DNA of 40,588 nucleotides, from positions 1-40,588 of IMG/VR virus record IMGVR_UViG_3300042320_000182. The stretch is one strand, 5' to 3'. The translations under genes were made by a program, and so were the position numbers. The notes beneath the pieces are model-generated. The model was not told the origin of the DNA. It saw only the letters and a program-made list of their open reading frames with translations, and searched no databases. Of the stretch, positions 32,839 to 37,965 are shown piece by piece. Source of the stretch: a virus. The number at the start of each line of letters is the position of its first letter. The stretch's first letter is position 1.

Positions 32839-33023
32839 GCTGCCTCCGTTACAGTGGGGATGTTTACGATTGCATTGATCACGTACTGATAGCATGGGGC
32901 ATCTAGCCCTACCTTCTGTACGTGTGCCTTTGCTTGCTCCTCCGTATCAAAGCGTAGCATCCATACGTTGCCATTGCCATTGATGCGGTATGAGAGTAGG
33001 TATCCTTCGATCTGCATGGTCAT
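32835..33023 (-). CDS. Hypothetical 62-aa protein
   Basis: GGAGG lies about six to ten bases before the ATG. The product looks like a small alpha-beta unit: ISYRI-type strand (YLLSYRINGNGNVWMLRFDT), a helix EEQAKAHVQKVG, and a strand YQYVINAIVNIP. Its stop overlaps the next ATG. The pattern of a strand, a strand and an EEQA-x-AH helix is seen in small phage proteins, but no function can be given. Confidence 0.72.
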   Translation of the reverse strand: MTMQIEGYLLSYRINGNGNVWMLRFDTEEQAKAHVQKVGLDAPCYQYVINAIVNIPTVTEAA

Positions 33024-33025
33024 AC

Positions 33026-33313
33026 CTAACCTCCAGTCGCCTTGGCGATGGCTGCGTGGGCTTTTTCAAGTGCAGCAAAGGCATCCATGTGTGGTCCTGG
33101 AGTCTTGACGCACGCAGCAAGCCATTTCAATGCCCCCAACAGTTCGGGCGCTGCTGCGATCAGGCGGGCGTTGGCCCGATTGACGTCGGTCGTGCCCTGC
33201 CATGCCGTTGCGATTTCGTTAGCGGTAAAAGCGGCTTGTACTGTGACATTCACACGCCCCCAATGTTCGGTCGATTCCGTGGTCAGCCACGGCCCCGGTG
33301 TATGTTTACTCAT
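33026..33313 (-). CDS. HTPGPW-family phage protein (95 aa)
   Basis: The N-terminal SKHTPGPW and central NRANARLIAAAPELLGAL are the hallmarks of a very common small phage and prophage protein. It is found across proteobacterial phages; function unknown. GC content is clearly higher than in neighbouring genes, which fits recent acquisition. The start overlaps the upstream stop, and its ribosome binding site is encoded in the upstream ARGEQ end. Confidence 0.9.
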   Translation of the reverse strand: MSKHTPGPWLTTESTEHWGRVNVTVQAAFTANEIATAWQGTTDVNRANARLIAAAPELLGALKWLAACVKTPGPHMDAFAALEKAHAAIAKATGG

Positions 33314-33507
33314 TGCTCACCCCTTGCTTTCAGCATTGCATCTGCTAAGGCATATGCTGATTCTGCGTACTTTATGGCATTTATGTTTCGATCCATAGGA
33401 ACTAATGCTTGTAAGGCTTTAGCTGCAAAGTAGTCACGCAGAGTCATGCCTTGGTTTTCTGGAAGTGTGTATTCGCTTGGAAATGCCGGTCCTCCATCGT
33501 TAATCAT
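33310..33507 (-). CDS. GGPAFP/GMTLRDYFAAKAL phage protein (65 aa)
   Basis: The signature DGGPAFPSEYTLPENQGMTL followed by RDYFAAKALQ is a widespread phage family of unknown function. The C-terminus is ADAMLKARGEQ, like other cassette proteins in this window. The 18 bases at its 3' junction (GCAAGGGGTGAGCAATGA) are identical to those at 22447. The start overlaps the upstream stop (ATGA). Confidence 0.87.
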   Translation of the reverse strand: MINDGGPAFPSEYTLPENQGMTLRDYFAAKALQALVPMDRNINAIKYAESAYALADAMLKARGEQ

Positions 33508-33773
33508 TGCTCACCTCGACTCAAAATTTTGTCTCGACAATTCATGTAGGCTTTGTTGTATCTCTGCTGAACCTCACAGACTGGTCCAGACATGATCAAG
33601 TCATCACACACCTTCGCACACGCTTCACGCTCTTGTTTAATGAACAATTCAACAAACTCTATAAGCTCATCAAGATAGAACTCGTAATATTCTTCTTGAG
33701 TGCTTTCACCAAAGCGGCTGAAACGAACGCTCGTACATTTACGCTGTGCGATATCTTCAATTGCTTTCTTCAT
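33504..33773 (-). CDS. Small cassette protein, EREACAKVC type (89 aa)
   Basis: The start is ATG 33773 (MKKAIEDIAQRKCTSVRFSR), with AGGA five bases upstream; the longer frame to 33869 lies over the upstream gene. The C-terminal half has FVELFIKQEREACAKVCDDL and ends CRDKILSRGEQ. It is related in layout to the 93-aa protein at 22447. The acidic middle (STQEEYYEFYLDELIEF) is distinct. Function unknown. Confidence 0.78.
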   Translation of the reverse strand: MKKAIEDIAQRKCTSVRFSRFGESTQEEYYEFYLDELIEFVELFIKQEREACAKVCDDLIMSGPVCEVQQRYNKAYMNCRDKILSRGEQ

Positions 33774-33780
33774 GATTTCC

Positions 33781-33996
33781 TCACTTGATGATCGTGGCAT
33801 CTGCCGGTGGTTGGACGTTGTCTGGGTCCTGGACCACGAACCGAGTCGAAATCCTGATAGCAGTTGCACAACTGCGGATTGACTCGATGAACTCGTTTGC
33901 TTCCCGGCTGCTCATAGTTTTGTACCACCATACACCACCAGGACGGTCATAATTTGTCGGAAGGAAGGCATAAAATACTTGTATAAGCATGGTCAT
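33781..33996 (-). CDS. Hypothetical 71-aa protein
   Basis: The sequence MTMLIQVFYAFLPTNYDRPG, then GVWWYKTMSSREANEFIESI, ends RFVVQDPDNVQPPADATIIK. It has a hydrophobic strand, an aromatic turn and a helix, and looks like one small domain. The first ATG shares a base with the upstream stop (TAATG). The second, at 33990, has better spacing from GGAG (eight bases), so the protein may be two residues shorter. No family is recognised. Confidence 0.68.
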   Translation of the reverse strand: MTMLIQVFYAFLPTNYDRPGGVWWYKTMSSREANEFIESIRSCATAIRISTRFVVQDPDNVQPPADATIIK

Positions 33997-34223
33997 TACT
34001 CCAAGTTAAGAGACATAAGCTTGTCGAACGGTACGCTGTGTGTTGTGCCCAGTGCATGGTCATGTACTTGGAACTCATACCCCAGTGCATGGATGTGCTT
34101 CACAGTCTTACGGGTGAGTGTCTGAGTACCTGCAATGCTAGCAAACAGGTGTGCTTTGTGGCACATGGGGTTGATCCTGATCTTGCCATAGGCATGCTTC
34201 ATTGATACGGTTATGTCCATCAT
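33996..34223 (-). CDS. Hypothetical 75-aa His-rich protein
   Basis: The start has two adjacent ATGs, with AGGGG three to six bases upstream, and shares a base with the upstream stop. The protein is rich in His (HAYGKIRINPMCHKAHLFAS; HIHALGYEFQVHDHALG), but the residues do not form a metal-site pattern that I know. It appears to be a single alpha-beta domain. Function unknown. Confidence 0.68.
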   Translation of the reverse strand: MMDITVSMKHAYGKIRINPMCHKAHLFASIAGTQTLTRKTVKHIHALGYEFQVHDHALGTTHSVPFDKLMSLNLE

Positions 34224-34456
34224 TAGCCCCTACGTGGTTGCGGTACAAGCTTATATGCCTTGCGGAACTCTGCTTGGTCTAAGTCTGTGAAAGTTTTCCT
34301 CCACTCACTGACTAACTCACCCTCTGTCAGCGTAGTAAATCCACCCTCTGCCATGAACAGGATCACATCCTCGGATATCTCAGGATTCTGCAATGTGTAT
34401 TCGAGTTCATGCTTAGTGAGGTCATACAGCATTTGATTGTGAGTGATGAGTACCAT
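34223..34456 (-). CDS. Hypothetical 77-aa protein
   Basis: GGAG lies eight bases before the ATG. The product has helices LYDLTKHELEYTLQNPEISE and DVILFMAEGGFTTLTEGELV, with a charged C-terminus ending VPQPRRG. There is no membrane segment or cysteine. It follows the gp88-like gene after a 78-base gap that contains a stable hairpin. Function unknown. Confidence 0.7.
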   Translation of the reverse strand: MVLITHNQMLYDLTKHELEYTLQNPEISEDVILFMAEGGFTTLTEGELVSEWRKTFTDLDQAEFRKAYKLVPQPRRG

Positions 34457-34503
34457 GCTAAATCTCCAAAGTTAGTGTCGAAGCTGCCGGACAGTAGAAT
34501 CTA

Positions 34504-34519
34504 GGGGACTTTCGTCCCC
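34504..34519 (-). other. Stable hairpin with GAAA tetraloop between genes
   Basis: On the leftward transcript GGGGAC, GAAA, GTCCCC form a perfect 6-bp GC-rich stem closed by a GNRA-type tetraloop. No U-run follows, so a simple terminator is unlikely. An RNA processing, stability or translational element in the 78-base gap is more plausible. Confidence 0.6.
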
Positions 34520-34534
34520 ATTGCATGCCTAAGA

Positions 34535-35230
34535 TTAAGTACGTACCACAAAGCCATTGTCGTTATGCTTAGCCTTACCCTTAGCCTTTAAGCCTACGAT
34601 AACACCCTGTGACTCAAGAAAACGGGCATCCTGAGCGTCACCGTCGATAACCTTGCGTCCCATGAAGGTCAGGGGGAACTCACCTGCAAACACCACAGCC
34701 ATACGTGCCTCTGCCTTGAGTGCATGCTTGATCTGGTTTTTGTACGAAGGCTTGCCAGAGTACGAGAAAGTTAAATCGTAGGGCATGTCAGATAGTCGAT
34801 CTGCCCTTTTGGTGTAATCGTAGAATGTGACCATGGGGAAAGCTTCCATAAGGTTTTCGTAAACAATGCCATCAACGGTTACAGGTATCGTTTCCCATGC
34901 TACATCCGACAGTACGTTCATACGGCAGGCAAGGGTAACCTTACGCTTAGTTGCCCTACGTACATAGGATTGCATTTCCTTGACTACTTGTGCCATGAAA
35001 GCATTAGGGTTCGACATGAAATAGTCGGTTTTGGCTTGCCTTGCCAGTGCCACAGATGTCATCTGCCCTCTGCCTGCAGACTTCAGGCAATCGTCCATAC
35101 ATCCCGCTGCCTTAGCCCCTGGGCATAGTGTGTAGTTGGGCATCATAGACAAGCCTATGAACATATACTCGGTCTGTGCCTTGTTGGTCTTGGCAAGCTT
35201 GGCGTTGCTGTCATGGGTAAGTAGTTGCAT
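34535..35230 (-). CDS. Gene product 88-like protein (231 aa)
   Basis: Residues of about 27-52 read LSMMPNYTLCPGAKAAGCMD, then DCLKSAGRG, with Cys36, Cys44 and Cys48. The middle has VTLACRMNVLSDVAWETIPV, followed by FPMVTFYDYTKRADRL and LTFSYSGKPS. This order matches the phage gp88 family (TCPGA-x-C-x-x-C, R-x-N-x-x-D-x-x-W, YTK) known from mycobacteriophages and others. Its function is unknown, and the clustered Cys suggest a metal site. GGAG lies seven bases before the ATG, and a palindrome lies 22 bases upstream. Confidence 0.78.
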   Translation of the reverse strand: MQLLTHDSNAKLAKTNKAQTEYMFIGLSMMPNYTLCPGAKAAGCMDDCLKSAGRGQMTSVALARQAKTDYFMSNPNAFMAQVVKEMQSYVRRATKRKVTLACRMNVLSDVAWETIPVTVDGIVYENLMEAFPMVTFYDYTKRADRLSDMPYDLTFSYSGKPSYKNQIKHALKAEARMAVVFAGEFPLTFMGRKVIDGDAQDARFLESQGVIVGLKAKGKAKHNDNGFVVRT

Positions 35231-35251
35231 GGTTACACTCCGGTTGGTTAC

Positions 35252-35267
35252 TGTCGAACATTCGACA
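35252..35267. promoter_or_regulatory. Palindrome TGTCGAA-NN-TTCGACA, copy 1
   Basis: This is a perfect 7-2-7 inverted repeat with spacer CA, 22 bases upstream of the gp88-like gene start on the leftward strand. The same palindrome recurs at 35663, 35783 and 36603 with different spacers, so it is a candidate operator or a mobile palindromic repeat. Confidence 0.7.
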
Positions 35268-35310
35268 CTGACAAGGTTAACGGCGATAAAAATGGAAAGT
35301 TAAGCAAAAA

Positions 35311-35346
35311 CCGACGAACGGCAGACATTAGCCGATGAACGGCAGA
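35311..35346. repeat. Two direct repeats (CCGAYGAACGGCAGA), 21-bp spacing
   Basis: The copies are 35311-35325 and 35332-35346, differing at one base, with start-to-start distance 21. Related copies with the same 21-bp period lie at 36447-36503. They occupy the gap upstream of the gp88-like gene. Confidence 0.8.
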
Positions 35347-35375
35347 AAGCCTTGTGCATCGTCGTTACCTGTGCA

Positions 35376-35480
35376 TCAATTGATGACACCTGTGAGGATG
35401 AGTATGAGCAAGGCAATTGTGTGTAAAAACATGACTATGGCTACGATTGTGTCCGTTTCAAGGTTAAGCTTGTTTTTCAT
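35376..35480 (-). CDS. Possible 34-aa membrane peptide
   Basis: The ORF encodes MKNKLNLETDTIVAIVMFLH, then TIALLILILTGVIN: a charged N-terminus and one clear membrane helix. AGG lies about seven bases before the ATG. It lies alone in the gap of about 318 bases between the gp88-like gene and the QPKV-repeat gene. Very small membrane peptides are common among phage early genes, but an ORF this short can arise by chance. Confidence 0.45.
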   Translation of the reverse strand: MKNKLNLETDTIVAIVMFLHTIALLILILTGVIN

Positions 35481-35513
35481 AGGGTTACCTATAGCTAATG
35501 GATTTAAATGGAT

Positions 35514-35537
35514 TGTAGGGGCTATTAAACCCCTACA
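35514..35537 (-). terminator. Hairpin downstream of the QPKV-repeat gene
   Basis: TGTAGGGG (35514-35521) and CCCCTACA (35530-35537) form a perfect 8-bp stem with an 8-base loop, starting 12 bases after the stop of the leftward gene at 35549. There is no clean U-run after it, so termination would be partial. It may attenuate or stabilise the first transcript. Confidence 0.45.
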
Positions 35538-35548
35538 AAGGGTAGTAA

Positions 35549-36301
35549 TTAGATCCTCTTGAGTAAAGCTTCAATAACAGCATTCAAGTCTAAGCCTTCG
35601 GCTTTAGCGAGATTGGCTACTGAATCGGCGAAAGCTTCAGCATTATCTACGATAATTTCCAGTGTCGAATCTTCGACAGTAGTTTCAACCTTTGGTTGAA
35701 CGGTTGCATTGTCAACCTTCGGTTGAACGGGTGTCGTATCAACCTTCGGTTGCACTGCAGTTTCAACCTTCGGTTGATTTGGTGTCGAAGGTTCGACAGT
35801 AGCATTTACTTCAGCCTTTGGCTGATTGTTGGATCTGAGCAATTGGCGAAGGTAACTAGCAGAGCTAGAGCTGATATCCAACTTTTTCATCTGATCCTGG
35901 ACTAATGTCCAGTTAGTTGCAAGCCACTGAGCATCTGATCTATCTTGCCTTGACATAGTGGACAATTCAGTTTTCTGTAAAAACTGACCATACTGAACGT
36001 CAGACTTGAAGTATGAACGTAGTTCATTGAGCAATTTGCCGATTTGCATCAATCTTTCCAGATTGGCTTTGGCTTGCTTTTTGATGGATCGGTACACTTT
36101 GACTTGTGCATCAATTTGCTCCGCAATGGTCTTGCCATCGAATTGCTTCGTCAGGATCAAAGATCCTCCAGCGTCATACATCACAGCGTCATTGACGGGA
36201 GGTTTTGCCTTTGGCAATGTGGCATTGGTAACTGCCGACTTTACAGTCGGTACATTGAAAACTCCGTTTTCGGCGATAACTGCGAGGTTTGATTGAGCCA
36301 T
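35549..36301 (-). CDS. First leftward gene: protein with QPKV repeat linker (250 aa)
   Basis: I chose ATG 36301 (MAQSNLAVIAENGVFNVPTV), which has GGAG about eight bases upstream; the frame opens 33 bases earlier without one. The N-terminal 150 residues are helical and basic (KVYRSIKKQAKANLERLMQI; GKLLNELRSYFKSDVQYGQF), resembling DUF3102-like or ParB-accessory helical proteins, but I cannot name the family. A linker follows at about 158-212 with five NQPKVE/VQPKVD-type repeats, then a C-terminal acidic helix (about 213-250). The linker DNA is built of small palindromes. It is the first gene after the control region, so probably early and possibly regulatory. Confidence 0.78.
   Translation of the reverse strand: MAQSNLAVIAENGVFNVPTVKSAVTNATLPKAKPPVNDAVMYDAGGSLILTKQFDGKTIAEQIDAQVKVYRSIKKQAKANLERLMQIGKLLNELRSYFKSDVQYGQFLQKTELSTMSRQDRSDAQWLATNWTLVQDQMKKLDISSSSASYLRQLLRSNNQPKAEVNATVEPSTPNQPKVETAVQPKVDTTPVQPKVDNATVQPKVETTVEDSTLEIIVDNAEAFADSVANLAKAEGLDLNAVIEALLKRI
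35663..35825. repeat. Palindromic repeats encoding the QPKV/VExST linker
   Basis: Two copies of TGTCGAA-NN-TTCGACA (35663-35678 and 35783-35798) alternate with hairpins of the form TCAACC-TTY-GGTTGA at 35685-35699, 35712-35726, 35739-35752 (5' arm complete) and 35763-35777, plus a variant TCAGCC-TTT-GGCTGA at 35812-35825. In the gene frame the first type reads VE(D/P)ST and the second QPKV. Confidence 0.88.
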
Positions 36302-36311
36302 TTTCCTACTC

Positions 36312-36403
36312 CTTACTATTAAGTTTATAAACAAGTTAAAATATTTACTACCCCTTCACTTTCAGTGAGGGGTAAATATTTTAACTATAAACTTAATAGT
36401 AAG
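36312..36403. repeat. Long near-perfect inverted repeat upstream of the leftward operon
   Basis: The arms are 36312-36354 and 36369-36403. They pair over their whole length apart from a 5-base bulge (36330-36334), a 2-base bulge (36349-36350) and an inner TCAC/GTGA hairpin. On the leftward transcript the distal arm runs into the Shine-Dalgarno AAGGAG of the gene starting at 36301. Confidence 0.9.
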
Positions 36404-36446
36404 AGTGTCCCGCCGACTTTGCCCTACTGCAATTGCCATGCCAACT

Positions 36447-36503
36447 TCGACGAACGGTCGATTTGAGCCGACGAATGGTAGGTTTGACCTGACAAACGGT
36501 AGT
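36447..36503. repeat. Three 21-bp-spaced direct repeats (iteron-like)
   Basis: The copies begin at 36447 (TCGACGAACGGTCGA), 36468 (CCGACGAATGGTAGG) and 36489 (CTGACAAACGGTAGT). Start-to-start distance is exactly 21 each time, two helical turns, so a protein bound to each would lie on one face. Two more copies lie at 35311 and 35332. Confidence 0.85.
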
Positions 36504-36602
36504 CGAAATTGTGGCATGAAAATTGTCTTACAATTTTTACGTGGGATCATGATGTGCGGTCCTAAGTACTTCATGGACCGTGTAAAAGGGGGATAGGGTT
36601 AG

Positions 36603-36618
36603 TGTCGAAGGTTCGACA
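36603..36618. promoter_or_regulatory. Palindrome TGTCGAA-GG-TTCGACA
   Basis: A perfect 7-2-7 inverted repeat, the same element as at 35252 and in the QPKV linker. A second, unrelated operator-like palindrome (TTTCACA-T-TGTGAAA) lies at 36660-36674. Confidence 0.7.
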
Positions 36619-36843
36619 GGGAAAGTGTGGGGTTGAAGGTGCACCGACTCGACACCTCGTTTCACATTGTGAAATCCACTGGCTTTGTGGCATTAAAAAT
36701 GCACTTTAACTGATTACCTAACAGTTAAACACATTCTCTAACCCATTGATTCTAAAGCATTTATATGATGCATATACAATGCCTTATGTCATAATGTAGC
36801 ATTGCACGTGATCCTGGGCGTGTGTATGCGGGTGATCACGAGC

Positions 36844-36874
36844 GGGGGTGGGCGTGGGCCAGGGTGGGGTGGGG
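36844..36874 (+). other. G-quadruplex-forming tract
   Basis: Six runs of three to five G are separated by loops of one to three bases (GGGGGTGGGCGTGGGCC, then AGGGTGGGGTGGGG), in otherwise AT-rich surroundings. This exceeds the usual four-run G-quadruplex pattern. An inverted repeat CGTGATC/GATCACG (36807-36813 and 36834-36840) lies directly upstream. Confidence 0.75.
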
Positions 36875-36959
36875 CGCTACTGTATATGGCTTGTTACACA
36901 GATAAGGGTAAATCACTTACCATACTTTAGTACTATACACACATACCGCATATCACTAA

Positions 36960-36975
36960 TGATAATCCATTATCA
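36960..36975. promoter_or_regulatory. Palindrome TGATAAT-CC-ATTATCA
   Basis: This is a perfect 7-2-7 palindrome. Its half-sites are the Fur half-site TGATAAT, but the spacer is two bases where the Fur 7-1-7 box has one. A further palindrome AGTAAGT-ACTA-ACTTACT lies at 36987-37004. Confidence 0.5.
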
Positions 36976-37061
36976 ATAGTTAAGTGAGTAAGTACTAACT
37001 TACTATGCACAAAAAATAGGCAGATACCATGCAACACATAATGTGCTTAAATTTTAGGCAG

Positions 37062-37101
37062 ATTGCATGAATGTTTAATGAATTGCATGAATATTTAATG
37101 A
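37062..37101. repeat. 20-bp tandem repeat next to the Fur-like box
   Basis: ATTGCATGAATGTTTAATGA (37062-37081) is followed at once by ATTGCATGAATATTTAATGA (37082-37101), with one base different. The end of the second copy forms the first five bases of the Fur-like box. Confidence 0.93.
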
Positions 37102-37115
37102 GAATGATTCTTATT
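37097..37115. promoter_or_regulatory. Fur-box-like site 1
   Basis: AATGAGAATGATTCTTATT differs at one position from the common Fur pattern AATGAnAATnATTnTCATT and is palindromic apart from that base. It lies 39 bases upstream of the -35 of a rightward promoter. Confidence 0.55.
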
Positions 37116-37139
37116 ACTATGTATGTTACCGTACATATA

Positions 37140-37158
37140 AATGAGAATCACTCTTGAT
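37140..37158. promoter_or_regulatory. Fur-box-like site 2, overlapping a -35 element
   Basis: AATGAGAATCACTCTTGAT has an intact left half and a degenerate right half. It lies 43 bases from site 1 and covers most of the -35 hexamer TTGATT at 37154-37159, a position where a bound repressor would block RNA polymerase. Confidence 0.45.
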
Positions 37159-37182
37159 TGCGTAGTGGAAGTGTGGTAAAAT
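37154..37182 (+). promoter_or_regulatory. Sigma70-like promoter 1 (rightward)
   Basis: TTGATT (37154-37159), 17-base spacer, TAAAAT (37177-37182). The spacer ends in GTGTGG, close to an extended -10. It points towards the rightward unit beginning at 37703. Confidence 0.6.
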
Positions 37183-37214
37183 GCACGAAAGTTTGGGTCT
37201 GAGTCATTTAACAC

Positions 37215-37242
37215 TTGACATCCTAAGTAAAACTCATATACC
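37215..37242 (+). promoter_or_regulatory. Sigma70-like promoter 2 (rightward)
   Basis: A perfect -35 TTGACA (37215-37220), 16-base spacer and a moderate -10 TATACC (37237-37242). It lies in tandem with promoter 1. Confidence 0.5.
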
Positions 37243-37286
37243 ATAGGGTAACAACCCTCACTGAAAGTGATACATATAAGTGTTAC

Positions 37287-37540
37287 ACTTAAGTGATATA
37301 GTTAAATATATACTTATATAAGTACTTAAATATATACTTATATACATGTAGTTAAATATATAGTACAATAAACACTTACATATATACTTAAACTATACAA
37401 TCATATAAGTACTTATATATGTACTTAAAATATACAAGTACATAAACACTTAAACTACACAATCAAGTAACTATACTTATAAATATAAAGATACTTGTAG
37501 TAAAGAAGTTAAGATAAAGACACTTAAGTGTACACTTAAA
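37287..37540. repeat. AT-rich array of degenerate 12-bp repeats
   Basis: The word ACTTA begins at 37287, 37312, 37324, 37336, 37374, 37386, 37411, 37423, 37448, 37475, 37522 and 37534. The gaps are mostly 12 or about 25. Three exact in-phase 12-mers lie at 37311-37346 (TACTTATATAAG, TACTTAAATATA, TACTTATATACA). Palindromes such as ATATAAGTACTTATAT occur within. It has the look of a DNA-unwinding element or protein-binding array. Confidence 0.8.
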
Positions 37541-37702
37541 TATACACATAAGAACCCCTGGAACAGAAATACTTGTGCTAATCCTAAGCGTAGCTTTTTA
37601 GCTTAGGGTTATATTTGTACAGTTATCCTAGCCCCGCAGCGACTGAACGTAGTGAAGGAGCGAGGATTAAAGCGGAGCGAAGCGTAGCTTCTTTATTGAC
37701 TT

Positions 37703-37948
37703 GTGAAGAAAAAGAAAATATACCTAAGAGAAAATTATATCTTTGAAGACTTCATTAAAGCTGTCTATCGAGATAAATTAGATCAACTACACATTCCCCA
37801 TAGTGATGTATTCTTTGTACGTGCAGCCTTAGAAAAGCGTACAGGTACAAGATTCCCCCTTATGGATGTAGAAGCTGCAATGAAAGCTGAAGGCTGGCAT
37901 GAGGGTAGAATACTTGTGAATGATTATAGGAATAAACGAAGTGGATGA
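37703..37948 (+). CDS. Hypothetical 81-aa basic protein, first rightward gene
   Basis: This is the first ORF of the rightward unit, starting at GTG (MKKKKIYLRENYIFEDFIKA). The core VYRDKLDQLHIPHSDVFFVR, then ALEKRTGTRFPLMDVEAAMK, resembles small marine phage proteins whose role is unknown. No Shine-Dalgarno sequence is visible and the leader is long, about 460 bases from the predicted promoters, so the start is uncertain. Its stop overlaps the next open frame. Confidence 0.68.
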   Translation: MKKKKIYLRENYIFEDFIKAVYRDKLDQLHIPHSDVFFVRAALEKRTGTRFPLMDVEAAMKAEGWHEGRILVNDYRNKRSG

Positions 37949-37965
37949 CCATAGGAACAAACGTA

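Larger units (their letters stand above)
36302..37702. other. Noncoding control region, candidate replication origin
   Basis: This stretch of about 1.4 kb separates the leftward and rightward transcription units and carries no convincing gene. From left to right it has the long inverted repeat, three 21-bp-spaced direct repeats, palindromes at 36603 and 36660, a G-rich tract and a 7-2-7 palindrome at 36960. A 20-bp tandem repeat, Fur-like boxes, two sigma70-like promoters, an AT-rich 12-bp-phased array (37287-37540) and a CCTAAGC/GCTTAGG hairpin (37583-37607) follow. The combination of direct repeats, AT-rich DNA and divergent promoters is typical of origins and switch regions; origin function is inference. 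Confidence 0.6.

Noticed and set aside
35252-35267. Palindrome as a LexA SOS box
   Set aside because: LexA boxes of the enterobacterial type need CTGT-N8-ACAG; here the TGT to ACA spacing is two bases longer.
35335-35562. 75-codon rightward ORF upstream of the gp88-like gene
   Set aside because: It runs against the operon, has no ribosome binding site and overlaps the repeats and a hairpin.
36362-36596. Short ORFs on both strands over the 21-bp repeats (SNLPFVGSN- or TNGRF-like translations)
   Set aside because: Their repetitive residues come from the direct repeats and the inverted repeat, and neither has a ribosome binding site.
27120-37690. Shared 13-mer AGCGAAGCGTAGC near the integrase 3' end and at about 37678 as an att site
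   Set aside because: It is short, low in complexity and within coding sequence at one site, with no tRNA-like context.
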